DNA from: Chloroflexota bacterium
GTDB lineage: Bacteria > Chloroflexota > Anaerolineae > Anaerolineales > DRMV01
Length of the DNA stretch: 64,000 nt
NCBI GenBank assembly: GCA_011322445.1
Contig: DRMV01000047.1
Span: 1 to 64,000 of the forward strand
Direction of reading: 5' to 3'
Below are positions 30,250 to 38,989 of the stretch, in pieces (position 1 is the stretch's first letter; each line of letters starts with the position of its first letter). Below the pieces are notes generated by a model. The model was not told the origin of the DNA. It did no database searches and saw nothing but the letters and a program-made list of their open reading frames with translations. The position numbers were made by a program, and so were the translations under genes.

Positions 30250-30585
30250 CGGACGATACTTAGGTAACACCGACCCGCGGTGGGTAAGACACCGCCGGGG
30301 AGGTTGCTGTTGTGTGCCTCGCAGGGGGAGCGGCAGGGATGGGGAGAATGCCTGCAAGGTTGTTCGTGAGGATAGACAAACCGCCTTTGCGGTATCGGCC
30401 TACCCAAACAGCGCTTCGGTGTTCCGTTGACCAGCCGTGGCGGCGCATGGCAAGGATGACAGGGTGAGAGAGAACACTGCCATGCGCTCAACATGCCGGG
30501 CCTGATGCCCACGAAACGCAGCCCCACCCGAAAGTCGGGCGGCGTTTCGCGCGCACCAGCGGCAGGAAGCCGGTGGCGCGACGTC
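30250..30585 (-). ncRNA. Candidate structured RNA in the recA-recX spacer
   Basis: This 336-bp stretch has no credible reading frame but is rich in hairpins. Clear ones are GCGC-ACC...GGT-GGCGC (about 30550-30580), a long nested one with outer stem CGAAACGC/GCGTTTCG (30512-30549), a 10-bp stem GCGCATGGCA/TGCCATGCGC (30444-30487), ACCGC/GCGGT (30379-30392) and CGGTG/CACCG (30280-30296). On the minus strand it ends in the terminator at 30223-30249. I looked for landmarks of RNase P RNA, tmRNA, SRP RNA and 6S RNA and found none. It may be a long structured 3' UTR of recA instead. Confidence 0.35.
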
Positions 30586-31599
30586 TCAGCCTTCGGCGGC
30601 GGGTTCTTCTTCGGTGCCGAGCAGGGTGTCGCGAATGAGGTCTTCCAGTTCGGCCATCAGGTCGGGGTGTTCGCGCAAGAAATGCTTGACTTTTTCTCGC
30701 CCCTGCCCCAGCCGCATGTCGCCGTAGGAGTAGTATGCCCCGCGCTTGGTGAGAATGTCTAAGTTGACAGCCAGGTCGAGGATGTCGCCTTCTCGCGAGA
30801 TGCCCTCGCCGTAGAGAATGTCGAACTCGGCCTGGCGGAAGGGCGGAGCCACTTTGTTTTTGACCACTTTGACGCGCGTCCGATTGCCGATGATTTCGGT
30901 GCCGGCTTTGATGGCCTGGATGCGGCGGATATCCATTCGCACCGAGGCGTAGAATTTGAGGGCTAAACCGCCGGGTGTGGTTTCGGGGTTGCCGAACATC
31001 ACGCCGATTTTCTGGCGCAACTGGTTGGTGAAGATGACAGCAGTGTTGGTTTGCTTGATGGCGCCCGAGAGTTTGCGCAACGCCTGCGACATCAGACGGG
31101 CTTGCATGCCCATCGAGGCATCGCCCATGTCGCCTTCGATTTCCGCGCGCGGCACCAACGCGGCCACCGAGTCGATCACGATGACGTCTACCGCGCCGGA
31201 ACGTACTAAGGTTTCGACGATTTCCAGGGCTTGTTCGCCCGTGTCGGGTTGGGAGATGAGGAGGTTGTCTACGTCAACCCCGATGGCTTCGGCGTAAAGG
31301 GGGTCGAGGGCGTGTTCCATGTCGATGAAGGCCGCAATGCCGCCCAGTTTTTGGGCTTCCGAAACGATGTGCAGGCACAGGGTGGTTTTACCGGAAGATT
31401 CCGGCCCATAGATCTCGGTAATGCGCCCGCGGGGGATGCCGCCGATGCCCAGGGCGATGTCAAGCGAAAGAGAGCCGGTGGGGATGGCTTCCACTTGCAG
31501 GTGGTGGGCTTCCCCCAGGCGCATGATGGCGCCTTCGCCGTAACGTTTGGTGATTTCAGAAACCGCCTGTTGCAAGGCGTTTTGTTTGCCGTCGCTCAT
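30586..31599 (-). CDS. recA: Recombinase RecA
   Basis: RecA forms filaments on single-stranded DNA for recombination and SOS induction. The protein has 337 residues from the chosen start; the frame extends 75 codons upstream, but the family begins at this point. Walker A is GPESSGKTT, preceded by GRITEIYG; the Walker B region is [20 protein letters not shown]; the DNA-binding loop L2 region contains [22 protein letters not shown] promoter and an inverted repeat lie upstream. Confidence 0.98.
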   Translation of the reverse strand: MSDGKQNALQQAVSEITKRYGEGAIMRLGEAHHLQVEAIPTGSLSLDIALGIGGIPRGRITEIYGPESSGKTTLCLHIVSEAQKLGGIAAFIDMEHALDPLYAEAIGVDVDNLLISQPDTGEQALEIVETLVRSGAVDVIVIDSVAALVPRAEIEGDMGDASMGMQARLMSQALRKLSGAIKQTNTAVIFTNQLRQKIGVMFGNPETTPGGLALKFYASVRMDIRRIQAIKAGTEIIGNRTRVKVVKNKVAPPFRQAEFDILYGEGISREGDILDLAVNLDILTKRGAYYSYGDMRLGQGREKVKHFLREHPDLMAELEDLIRDTLLGTEEEPAAEG

Positions 31600-31655
31600 G
31601 AGTGAAAAAACTCCGTTGCAGTCGAAAATGAAGGGGTTGACACAGACCCAAGGTG

Positions 31656-31700
31656 CTTTATGACCCTCTAAAGTGTACTGCATTCCGGGCATGCTGGCAA
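31656..31700 (-). promoter_or_regulatory. recA promoter with an overlapping inverted repeat
   Basis: On the minus strand TTGCCA (31700-31695) and TACACT (31677-31672) are 17 bp apart. An inverted repeat CTTTA-N8-TAAAG (31656-31673) overlaps the -10 and the expected start point, a fitting place for a LexA-type repressor. It does not match the E. coli or Bacillus SOS boxes, so the regulator is unknown. Confidence 0.55.
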
Positions 31701-31748
31701 GGGCGCGTCCATCAGCCGCGCGAGACCAGGGGAAAGCAGCCGTTAAAG

Positions 31749-31781
31749 CCTGCAGGCCGGCGTCCCTCGCCAGCCTGCAGG
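31749..31781 (-). terminator. Strong hairpin downstream of the sulfur cassette
   Basis: A 9-bp outer stem (31749-31757 with 31773-31781) plus an inner 4-bp stem lies 58 bp after the DsrE2 stop, in front of the recA promoter. The T-run on the minus strand is only three bases, so termination would be partial or assisted. Confidence 0.45.
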
Positions 31782-31838
31782 TGGGCCAATGCCCTGCCTG
31801 GAGAAACAGAGCCCAGCCCGGCAACCCTAACTCGCTTG

Positions 31839-32342
31839 CTAAATGAAGACGATCTGCGCGCCGTCGGTCATGTCGATGAACTCGCCAGCGGTCACCACGC
31901 CTTCGACGCCGTCCAGGAAATCTTCTTCGCTCAAGCCCATCATATCGACCGTCATTTTGCAGGCATAGAGGTGAGCGCCCGCGTCGGCCAGCATTTCGAC
32001 CATCTCACGCACCGGCGGCACATGCACTTCGGCGATTTTCTTCCGCATCAGGGCTGTGGCCACGGCGGTCATGCCCGGCAGCACCCCGAAGATTTGGGGA
32101 ATGCCCATGTTGATGGGGAAGCCCATCATGCCGGTCTTCATGCTGGTGTTGCCCACCGGCGCAATTTGCAGATGGTCCACGCGGCTTTTGGTGATCAGGT
32201 CCAGGCCCCAGAAGGTAAAAAAGACGGTGACGTCCACGCCGTTGCCCAGCGCCGCCCAGCCCATGATGAGCGCGGGGTAGGCCATATCGAGGTTGCCTTT
32301 GGAGCAGATGAAGGCAATTTTGCGTTCCGGTTCGTCGGTCAT
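31839..32342 (-). CDS. DsrE2-type sulfur-carrier / DsrE-DsrF-DrsH-like protein
   Basis: The protein has 167 residues from the chosen start, an ATG with GGAGG upstream; another ATG five codons earlier lacks a ribosome site. [20 protein letters not shown] and [13 protein letters not shown] are typical of the DsrE2 (DrsE_2) family. The conserved cysteine is Cys128 in [12 protein letters not shown] and would carry a persulfide. DsrE2 proteins occur in sulfur-oxidising gene sets, together with TusA, rhodanese, DsrC or sHdr genes. It is the last gene of the SQR cassette here. Confidence 0.88.
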   Translation of the reverse strand: MTDEPERKIAFICSKGNLDMAYPALIMGWAALGNGVDVTVFFTFWGLDLITKSRVDHLQIAPVGNTSMKTGMMGFPINMGIPQIFGVLPGMTAVATALMRKKIAEVHVPPVREMVEMLADAGAHLYACKMTVDMMGLSEEDFLDGVEGVVTAGEFIDMTDGAQIVFI

Positions 32343-32399
32343 GGGGGAATCCTCCATGGGGGGCCCCAGCGGCCTGCAAGCCCCCGGGGCGGGGGAAAG

Positions 32400-32702
32400 T
32401 TACACGCACCCTTCGGGTTTACCCAGGCCGGCAATTTTGGCGATTTTCTTGGCCGGGCCTTTGGGGAACAGCTGGAAAAGTTCCTTCGTTGACACACCCG
32501 TGCCCTGGGAAATCTGGCGCAGGGTGGGGGCTTTGCCGGTTTCCAGCCCTTTGGCGCGGCAGAAGCGGATGATATCCCAGTGCTTTTCGGTGAGGGTGAT
32601 GCCTTCTTTTTCGGCCAGGGCTTTGGCGATGTCTTCGTTCCACACGGCGGGGTCGGTGAGGTAGCCTTCGTCGTTGAACGGGAGGTTTTCGAAAGAAATC
32701 AT
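32400..32702 (-). CDS. DsrC/TusE-family sulfur relay protein, single-cysteine form
   Basis: The protein has 100 residues, normal for DsrC/TusE. The C-terminal arm ends KPEGCV with the conserved penultimate Cys. The second Cys of true DsrC, ten residues earlier in an ACK-x-AGLPKPTGCV context, is an Ala here (IAKIAGLGKPEGCV), so the intramolecular trisulfide of dissimilatory sulfite reduction cannot form. The protein should act as a simple persulfide carrier, as TusE does. AAGGAG lies before the ATG; the start is three bases after the DUF1641 stop. Confidence 0.9.
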   Translation of the reverse strand: MISFENLPFNDEGYLTDPAVWNEDIAKALAEKEGITLTEKHWDIIRFCRAKGLETGKAPTLRQISQGTGVSTKELFQLFPKGPAKKIAKIAGLGKPEGCV

Positions 32703-32705
32703 GGT

Positions 32706-33350
32706 TTACGCTCCTTGAGAGGGGGGAGAAGAGGGGGAAGTTTTGACGGGCTTGGCGCTGCCAAGGGCTTGCAGCAGCCCCAGGGCGCGAGCCAAACCGC
32801 GGCGGGTTTGTGGGTCGCGCATTTGGCGGGCAAGATGCCAGAGGGAAGGCGTTTCTTCGGGTTGGGATTTCAGCGCAGTAAGCAGCGCCGCGGCCTCTTG
32901 GGCAAAGGCATCCACATCGTCGGGCTGGAAGGCCCCGGCGACCTCTTGCACCGCGACCCACCCGGCCCGCAGCAGGGTGAAGAAACCGGCCCGTTCCAGG
33001 CGGTCGAGTTCCTGCACCACTGTGGTGAGCATGGGTTTGCTGAGGCGGTTGAGTTCCTCGGCCAGTCCCATCGCCGATTCCAGTTGGTCCAGCATTTTGA
33101 GCAGCAAGTGGATGTCGCGCAGCAGGCGCTTGAGCAGGAAGAACAGGTCTTCGGTGCTGAAGTCGGAGCCGATTTCAGCCAGTTCGTCGATGCTGATTTT
33201 GACCATCTGGTTGCCGATGGGAATCAGGTCGCGTTTGAGTTCGTCCAGCTCTTCCTGGCGGCGGCGCTGCTCGGCCAGATGCGCCTTGATGCGGTCCAGG
33301 CGCTCCAGCAGCAGGCTGAGTTGCTCTTGAGAGATGGCAGTCGCAGTCAT
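32706..33350 (-). CDS. DUF1641 family protein
   Basis: The protein has 214 residues, mostly helical. An N-terminal coiled coil (about 8-45) is followed by LVKISIDELAEIG-like and EDLFFLLKRLLRDIHLLLKMLDQLES stretches that fit DUF1641, and by a low-complexity tail of about 25 residues. DUF1641 proteins are often encoded beside FAD-dependent sulfide:quinone oxidoreductase-like proteins, and that is the case here (10 bp after the SQR gene). No catalytic residues are evident; a partner or membrane-docking role is possible but unproven. Confidence 0.75.
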   Translation of the reverse strand: MTATAISQEQLSLLLERLDRIKAHLAEQRRRQEELDELKRDLIPIGNQMVKISIDELAEIGSDFSTEDLFFLLKRLLRDIHLLLKMLDQLESAMGLAEELNRLSKPMLTTVVQELDRLERAGFFTLLRAGWVAVQEVAGAFQPDDVDAFAQEAAALLTALKSQPEETPSLWHLARQMRDPQTRRGLARALGLLQALGSAKPVKTSPSSPPSQGA

Positions 33351-33360
33351 GGGAAGTCTC

Positions 33361-34596
33361 CTATACCCACTTGCCGGCCATGCTCATCTGCGATTCGAAA
33401 GGCATGTCGCCACCTTTCAGCAAGATGTTCCAATACATCCAGCGGAAGAGCATTTTGCCCCAGTGATTGGCGTAAGATTGTTGCAGCAATGAGAAGGGGC
33501 CAAAACCGGGCAGGGGGTATTTGCCGGGCAGCGGTTCGACTTCGTAGTTGAAGTCGATGAGCACGCCTTTTTCGAAGCCCGATTCGATGAAGCAGTTGGC
33601 GTGGCCGTCGAACTTGGGCTGCGGTTCCAGGCCTTCCATGCTGCGGAGCAGGTTGTCGATGACCACGTCCAGCATGAAGTGGGCCACTGAGCCCGCTTTG
33701 GATGTGGGCACGTTGGTCGCGTCGCCGATGACGAAGATGTTTTCCCAGTCGCGGCTGCGCAGGGTATGTTTGTCGGTGGGCACGAAGTGCAGTTCGTCGC
33801 CCATGTTCGAGCGGGCAATGGCATCGGAGCCCATGTGCGTCGGGATGGTCACCAGCAGGTCGTAGGCGATTTCGCGTTCGTCGTAGGAGCGGATGACCTG
33901 CTTGCCGGCGTCGACTTCCATCAGGTTGAAGTCAGGCTCCAGCAGCACGCCTTTTTCTTCCAGCATGTTGCCCAAAATGGCAGCAGCACGCGGTTTGGTG
34001 AACGCGCCGGGCAACGGGGTGGCGTACACGATTTCCACCTTGTCGCGAATGCCGCGCTCGTGGAAGAACCAGTCGGCCAGGAAGAGGAATTCCAGCGGCG
34101 CGACCGGGCACTTGATGGGCATTTCGGCGACGTTCAGCACCAGCCGCCCGCCTTTCCAGAACTTGAGGAAGCGGGCCAGTTTGGTGGCGCCTTCCAGCGT
34201 GTAGAAGGGGAAAATGTTCTCGAACCATCCGCCGCCGTCCACCAGGCCGGGCGTTTCCTCAGGGTGGATGTGGCTGCCGGTGGCAATGACCAGGTAGTCG
34301 TAGTTGATGGTGCGGTTGTCTTTGCGCAGTTTTACCCGGCTCTTTTCCGGCTCGATGACCTCGATTTCCGAAAAGACCACTTCGACCTGCGGCGGCAGGA
34401 AGTTGCGTTTGGGCTTGACGACGTCGCGGGGGGTGTACAGCCCAAAGGGAATAAAGAGAAAACCGGGCTGGTAATAGTGGGTTTCCTCTCGATCAACGAT
34501 GATGATGCGCCACTCCGTCGGGTCCAGATGTTGCGCCATTTTGTTGGCCACCATGGTGCCGCCGGTACCGGCGCCGAGAATGAGCAAGGTTTTCAT
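33361..34596 (-). CDS. Sulfide:quinone oxidoreductase-like FAD protein
   Basis: SQR oxidises sulfide to sulfane sulfur at the membrane and reduces quinone. The protein has 411 residues. It starts with the FAD motif LILGAGTGGT; LVIATGSHIHPEETPG and the second FAD block FVIGDATNVPTSKAGSVAHF follow. Two cysteines are present, Cys163 in IKCPVAPLE and Cys335 in HANCFIESG; these fit the two redox cysteines conserved in all SQR groups, while the third of the classical enzyme is missing. The C-terminal part is amphipathic and probably binds the membrane. AAAGGAG precedes the ATG. It is the first gene of the cassette with DUF1641, DsrC-like and DsrE2. Confidence 0.88.
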   Translation of the reverse strand: MKTLLILGAGTGGTMVANKMAQHLDPTEWRIIIVDREETHYYQPGFLFIPFGLYTPRDVVKPKRNFLPPQVEVVFSEIEVIEPEKSRVKLRKDNRTINYDYLVIATGSHIHPEETPGLVDGGGWFENIFPFYTLEGATKLARFLKFWKGGRLVLNVAEMPIKCPVAPLEFLFLADWFFHERGIRDKVEIVYATPLPGAFTKPRAAAILGNMLEEKGVLLEPDFNLMEVDAGKQVIRSYDEREIAYDLLVTIPTHMGSDAIARSNMGDELHFVPTDKHTLRSRDWENIFVIGDATNVPTSKAGSVAHFMLDVVIDNLLRSMEGLEPQPKFDGHANCFIESGFEKGVLIDFNYEVEPLPGKYPLPGFGPFSLLQQSYANHWGKMLFRWMYWNILLKGGDMPFESQMSMAGKWV

Positions 34597-34628
34597 AACA
34601 GGGCTCCTTTGAGAAGAGTTTCACAAGC

Positions 34629-34716
34629 AGTATATCCGTTGCACGTAAACTGGCCTTAAAGCCAGTGTGAAGGTTTTGCAAAGGTTTTTCGCCATGCCCC
34701 CGGCTCATAGTACAAT
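34629..34716. promoter_or_regulatory. Divergent control region between SQR and the two-component system
   Basis: Four elements are seen. TATACT on the minus strand (34634-34629) is a possible SQR -10. ACTGGC-N6-GCCAGT (34649-34666) is a palindrome. Two adjacent 11-bp direct repeats, AAGGTTTTGCA and AAGGTTTTTCG (34670-34691), match at 9 of 11 positions and resemble OmpR/PhoB-family boxes. TACAAT (34711-34716) is a possible -10 for the response regulator. The layout suggests autoregulation of the two-component system. Confidence 0.5.
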
Positions 34717-34777
34717 GTAAGCACCGGTGAGGGGGCCGCTGTCTGGCTGGTGTGTTGGAAGGAGAGGACAAGGAACC

Positions 34778-35473
34778 ATGACCCCCGCAAAGATTCTCGT
34801 GGTCGATGACGAGGCCAACATCGTGCGCCTGGTGCAGGCTTACCTGCAACAGGAAGGCTACGAGGTCTATACGGCGACCGACGGGCTGGCCGCATTGAAG
34901 GCTGCCCGCACTTACCGCCCTGACCTGGTGGTGCTGGATATCATGCTGCCGGGGATGGACGGCCTGGAAGTGTTGGCGCAATTGCGGCGGGAATCGGATG
35001 TGTATGTCATTTTGCTGACGGCCAAAACCGAGGAAACCGACCGTATCGTGGGGTTGACTTTAGGCGCGGATGATTACGTGCCCAAGCCGTTCAGCCCCCG
35101 CGAACTGGTGGCACGGGTCAAAGCCGCGCTGCGGCGCATTCAACGGGAAGCCGGTCCCCTGCCCGGCAGTGTGTTGGTGTTGCGCCGCTTGCGGCTGGAC
35201 CAGGGACGGCGGGAAGTCACCCTTGACGGCAAACCGGTGCATCTCACCCCGACCGAATTTGACTTGCTGATGGCCCTCGCGCGTTACCCCGGCATGGTGC
35301 TCAGCCGGGAGCAGTTGATTACCCATGTGTGGGGTGCCAATTTCTACGGCGAACAGCGCGTCGTAGACGTGCATATTGGCCACATTCGCCAGAAACTGGA
35401 AGCCGCCGGCGGTGAAGGCTTGATTGTGACCGTGCGCGGGGTAGGCTATCGTCTGGAGGACGAACTGACATGA
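34778..35473 (+). CDS. OmpR/PhoB-family response regulator
   Basis: The protein has 231 residues. The receiver domain (1-115) has the acidic pair in VVDDE, the phospho-acceptor Asp54 in LVVLDIMLPGMDG and the conserved Lys in VPKPFSP. A winged-helix DNA-binding domain covers about 130-230 (LTPTEFDLLMAL, VDVHIGHIRQKLE, RGVGYRLE). AAGGAACC lies before the ATG; 17 upstream codons in frame were rejected. The stop overlaps the kinase start, and the following genes suggest control of copper resistance. Confidence 0.95.
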   Translation: MTPAKILVVDDEANIVRLVQAYLQQEGYEVYTATDGLAALKAARTYRPDLVVLDIMLPGMDGLEVLAQLRRESDVYVILLTAKTEETDRIVGLTLGADDYVPKPFSPRELVARVKAALRRIQREAGPLPGSVLVLRRLRLDQGRREVTLDGKPVHLTPTEFDLLMALARYPGMVLSREQLITHVWGANFYGEQRVVDVHIGHIRQKLEAAGGEGLIVTVRGVGYRLEDELT

Positions 35474-36648
35474 AACTGAAGTTGCCGGCACGGTTTTCTT
35501 GCCCGCCACGCAAGTTTTGGTGGCGGCGGTTGGGGCCGAAACTATTTCTTTCTTACCTTGTGGTCATCACCGCGGGGGTGGTGGTCGCCCACACCGTGGT
35601 GCTGTGGGCTGCGCCCTCGGCTTTTGCTCACCACATCCTCACCATGCAAGAGGCCGTGCGCCAGGCGGCCAGCGGCGGACAAATTACCGTCAACCTGCAA
35701 GCCGACCTTTACACCAGTTTCCACCGCGCCCTGGACCAGGCTTTGATCTGGTCGCTGGTGGGCGCTGTGCTGGCTGCCGTGGCGGTGAGCATTTTCGTGA
35801 CCTTCAAAATCGCCCGCCCTTTGCAGGCCATGGCCCGTGTGACCCAATACATTGCCGAGGGTCATTATCAGGAACGCGTGCCGGTGTTTGGCTCTTCGGA
35901 ATACCCTGACGAATTGACGGAACTTGCCTTGCACTTCAACCTGATGGCCGACCGCCTGGCTCACAGCGAAGAACGCCGCCGGGCGTTGATTGGCGATGTG
36001 GCTCACGAACTGCGCACCCCCCTGACCACCATCAAAGGCTATATCGAAGGGCTGGTCGATGGTGTGCTACCGCCGGAGCGGGAAACCTACCTGCTCATTT
36101 GCCAGGAAGCCAATCGCATGAGCCGCCTGATTGACGACCTGCAAGAACTCTCGCGGGTCGAGGCAGGGGCTTATGAACTGCATCTCCGCCCCTTGACGGT
36201 GCAGGCTTTGGTCGAGACCGCCGTCCGCCGCCTGGAACCCCAGTTTCGCGAAAAGGGCGTGGCGCTTCGTTTGGCTTTGGATGGTCGCCTGCCGCGGGTG
36301 ATGGTGGACCGGGACCGCATGCTTCAGGTGCTCACCAACCTGTTAGGGAATGCCCTTCATTACACCCCCAGCGGCGGCGAAGTGACTGTGCGATCCTACC
36401 GCGTGGGGGGTGAGGTTGCTATCGCCGTGAGCGATACCGGCGTTGGCATTCCCCCTGAGCATCTTCCGCACATCTTCCAGCGCTTCTACCGGGTTGACAA
36501 ATCGCGTTCGCGCACTGGCGGCGGCACCGGCATCGGCCTGACCATCGCCAAACATCTCGTCGAAGCCCACGGCGGGCGCATATGGGCTGAAAGCCCGGGC
36601 AAAGGGCAGGGGAGCACCTTTACTTTCACCTTGCCGGCGGCGGTTTAG
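35470..36648 (+). CDS. Sensor histidine kinase
   Basis: The protein has 392 residues. Two membrane segments (about 24-44 and 95-115) enclose a short extracytoplasmic loop of 50 residues. HAMP follows (about 116-165), then the dimerisation domain with phospho-acceptor His179 in DVAHELRTPLT, and an ATPase domain with the N box NLLGNALHYTP, DTGVGIPPE and GGGTGIGLTI. The loop has few His or Met, so the signal is not obvious. It overlaps the response regulator by four bases. Confidence 0.95.
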   Translation: MKLKLPARFSCPPRKFWWRRLGPKLFLSYLVVITAGVVVAHTVVLWAAPSAFAHHILTMQEAVRQAASGGQITVNLQADLYTSFHRALDQALIWSLVGAVLAAVAVSIFVTFKIARPLQAMARVTQYIAEGHYQERVPVFGSSEYPDELTELALHFNLMADRLAHSEERRRALIGDVAHELRTPLTTIKGYIEGLVDGVLPPERETYLLICQEANRMSRLIDDLQELSRVEAGAYELHLRPLTVQALVETAVRRLEPQFREKGVALRLALDGRLPRVMVDRDRMLQVLTNLLGNALHYTPSGGEVTVRSYRVGGEVAIAVSDTGVGIPPEHLPHIFQRFYRVDKSRSRTGGGTGIGLTIAKHLVEAHGGRIWAESPGKGQGSTFTFTLPAAV

Positions 36649-36775
36649 CGCACATCTTCACTGAATCTTTACGCTTTACCTAAAGAAGGTTCATGCTGGC
36701 AGGGTATCCTCAAAGGGCGGCATCCTCTGCCGCGGCGAAAGTTCTCCTCGCTCGTTTTCCCGAAAGGATCATCTC
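36649..36775 (+). promoter_or_regulatory. Leader of the copper ATPase gene
   Basis: This is a 127-bp spacer. A short direct repeat CTTTACGCTTTACC lies at about 36667-36680, followed by AAGGTTCATG, which shares AAGGTT with the repeats upstream of the response regulator. It is a candidate site for that regulator, but a weak one. Confidence 0.3.
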
Positions 36776-38905
36776 ATGACCCATAAGCATGTTTCCGGTG
36801 GGCATTCTGCCCCTTTGGCTGGGAATTCCCCACCGCACGATGGTGGCGGCCATGCCCATGACGCCTATTTGGCCTCTGGGGCGCACGCCCCCCATGCACC
36901 TCAACCTGAAAACCACGAAGGGCACCAGGGCCACGGCGTTGACCACAGCGGCCACGAGGCCATGTTCCGCACCCGCTTCTGGGGCAGTTTGCTCCTCAGC
37001 GTGCCGGTGCTGGCTTACAGTCCCTTCGTGCAGCGCATTTTCGGTTTCACTGCGCCGCCCTTCCCCGGCAGCGAATGGGTTTCCTTCTTCTTCGCCCTGG
37101 TGGTCTTTGCCTACGGCGGCATTCCTTTTCTCAAAATGGCCGTCCCCGAGGTGCGCGACCGCAAACCGGGGATGATGAGCCTGATTTCCCTCGCCATCAC
37201 CGTGGCGCTGGTGTATAGTCTGATTGCGCAGGTCACCGGCATCGGTGAAGGCTTTTTCTGGGAACTGGTGACCCTGATTGACGTCATGCTCCTGGGGCAC
37301 TGGATGGAAATGCGCAGCATTCGCCAGGCTTCGGGGGCGTTGGATGAACTCGCCAAGTTGATGCCCGATACCGCTGAGCGGCTGCTGCCCGATGGCAGCA
37401 CGGAAACCGTGCCGACCAGCGCATTGAAAACCGGCGATATTGTGCTCGTGCGCCCCGGCGCCAGCATCCCTGCCGATGGCGAAATTGTGGAAGGCCACTC
37501 CCAGGTCAGCGAGGCCATGATTACCGGCGAGTCGCGGCCGGTCAAGAAAGACGTGGGCGATAAGGTGATTGCCGGCACTATCAACGGCGATGGTAGCCTG
37601 CGGGTGCGTGTCACCGCGGTGGGCGACCAGACGGCGCTGGCGGGCATCATGCGGCTGGTTGAGCAAGCGCAGCAATCGAAGTCGCGCACCCAGTTGCTGG
37701 CCGACCGCGCCGCGGGGTGGCTGTTTTACATTGCCCTCGGCACGGCCATCGTGACTGCGGTTGTTTGGACGCTGGCTGTAGGTTTCAACGTGGATGTGCT
37801 CAAACGGGTGGTGACGGTGCTGGTGATTGCCTGCCCCCACGCGTTAGGGCTGGCTGTGCCGCTGGTGGTTGCCATTACCACCGCGTTGGGCGCGCAGAAC
37901 GGCATTCTCATCCGTGACCGTTTGGCCCTGGAAGCCGCCCGTGAGATTGACGTCGTCATCTTTGACAAAACGGGCACGCTCACTGAGGGCAAGTTTGGCG
38001 TGGTGGGCATCGCCCTGGACGAAAGCCGGCGCGACGAAAACGCCGCGCTGGCGCTGGCTGCTGCGGTGGAAGGCGATTCCGAGCACCTGATTGCCCAGGC
38101 TGTGCGGCGGGCGGCCGAAGAACGGGGCCTGGCGCTGCCGCAAGTCTCGGGTTTTGAGGCCATCAAAGGCCGTGGCGTGCGCGCCATGGTCGGTGGGCAG
38201 AGAGTGTATGTGGGTGGCCCGCGACTGCTGGAAATGTTAGGGGTGACCCTCAGCCCTGCCATAGAAGACTTTGCGGTGCAGGCGGGGCAGCGCGGTCAGT
38301 CGGTCATTTACCTGGTGCGCGGCGAAAAGGCACTGGCAGCCTTCGCGGTGGCCGACGTCATTCGGCCGGAAAGCCGGCCTGCTGTCGAGCGTTTGCACGC
38401 AATGGGTGTGGAAGTTGCCATGCTCACCGGCGATAGTTGGGATGTTGCCCGGGCTGTCGCGGAGTCGTTAGGCATTGATACGGTGTTTGCCGAGGTGCTG
38501 CCCGAGCACAAAGACCAAAAGGTGGCCGAACTTCAGGCGCAGGGCAAGCGGGTGGCGATGGTTGGCGACGGCGTGAACGATGCCCCCGCCCTGACCCGCG
38601 CCGACGTGGGCATTGCCATTGGCGGCGGCACCGATGTGGCCATCGAATCGGCGGGTATCATTTTGGTGCGCAGCAATCCGCTGGATGTAGTGAAAATCAT
38701 CGCCCTCAGCCGGGCAAGTTATCGCAAAATGATTCAAAACCTCTGGTGGGCGGCGGGCTACAACATTGTGGCGCTTCCTCTTGCTGCCGGTGTGTTGGCC
38801 CCTATCGGGATCAGTCTTTCCCCGGCGGTGGGCGCGTTGCTGATGTCGCTTAGCACGGTGGTCGTGGCCGTCAACGCTCAACTGCTGCGGCGCGCCGCGC
38901 TGTAA
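36776..38905 (+). CDS. copB: Copper-transporting P-type ATPase, CopB type
   Basis: This ATPase exports copper across the cytoplasmic membrane. The protein has 709 residues. The N-terminal 60 residues are rich in His ([22 protein letters not shown]) in place of a CxxC metal domain. The membrane motif is Cys353-Pro-His355 (CPH, not CPC), which marks the P1B-3/CopB group. Phosphorylation is at Asp397 in [13 protein letters not shown] and GDGVNDAP are present. The nucleotide-domain motif usually SEHPL reads SEHLI here, a minor deviation. Translation starts 127 bp after the kinase stop. Confidence 0.93.
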   Translation: MTHKHVSGGHSAPLAGNSPPHDGGGHAHDAYLASGAHAPHAPQPENHEGHQGHGVDHSGHEAMFRTRFWGSLLLSVPVLAYSPFVQRIFGFTAPPFPGSEWVSFFFALVVFAYGGIPFLKMAVPEVRDRKPGMMSLISLAITVALVYSLIAQVTGIGEGFFWELVTLIDVMLLGHWMEMRSIRQASGALDELAKLMPDTAERLLPDGSTETVPTSALKTGDIVLVRPGASIPADGEIVEGHSQVSEAMITGESRPVKKDVGDKVIAGTINGDGSLRVRVTAVGDQTALAGIMRLVEQAQQSKSRTQLLADRAAGWLFYIALGTAIVTAVVWTLAVGFNVDVLKRVVTVLVIACPHALGLAVPLVVAITTALGAQNGILIRDRLALEAAREIDVVIFDKTGTLTEGKFGVVGIALDESRRDENAALALAAAVEGDSEHLIAQAVRRAAEERGLALPQVSGFEAIKGRGVRAMVGGQRVYVGGPRLLEMLGVTLSPAIEDFAVQAGQRGQSVIYLVRGEKALAAFAVADVIRPESRPAVERLHAMGVEVAMLTGDSWDVARAVAESLGIDTVFAEVLPEHKDQKVAELQAQGKRVAMVGDGVNDAPALTRADVGIAIGGGTDVAIESAGIILVRSNPLDVVKIIALSRASYRKMIQNLWWAAGYNIVALPLAAGVLAPIGISLSPAVGALLMSLSTVVVAVNAQLLRRAAL

Positions 38906-38989
38906 GCGGGTGTGCTGGAAGGCGACTTCCTGCTTTTGAGGGTGGCCGCCTCGGTGATGATAGCCGTGTTTTCCCAGAAAGGATTTCTT

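Noticed and set aside
30250..30585. RNase P RNA, tmRNA, SRP RNA or 6S RNA
   Set aside because: I searched both strands by eye for the conserved cores of these RNAs and found none, so only an unnamed candidate is reported.
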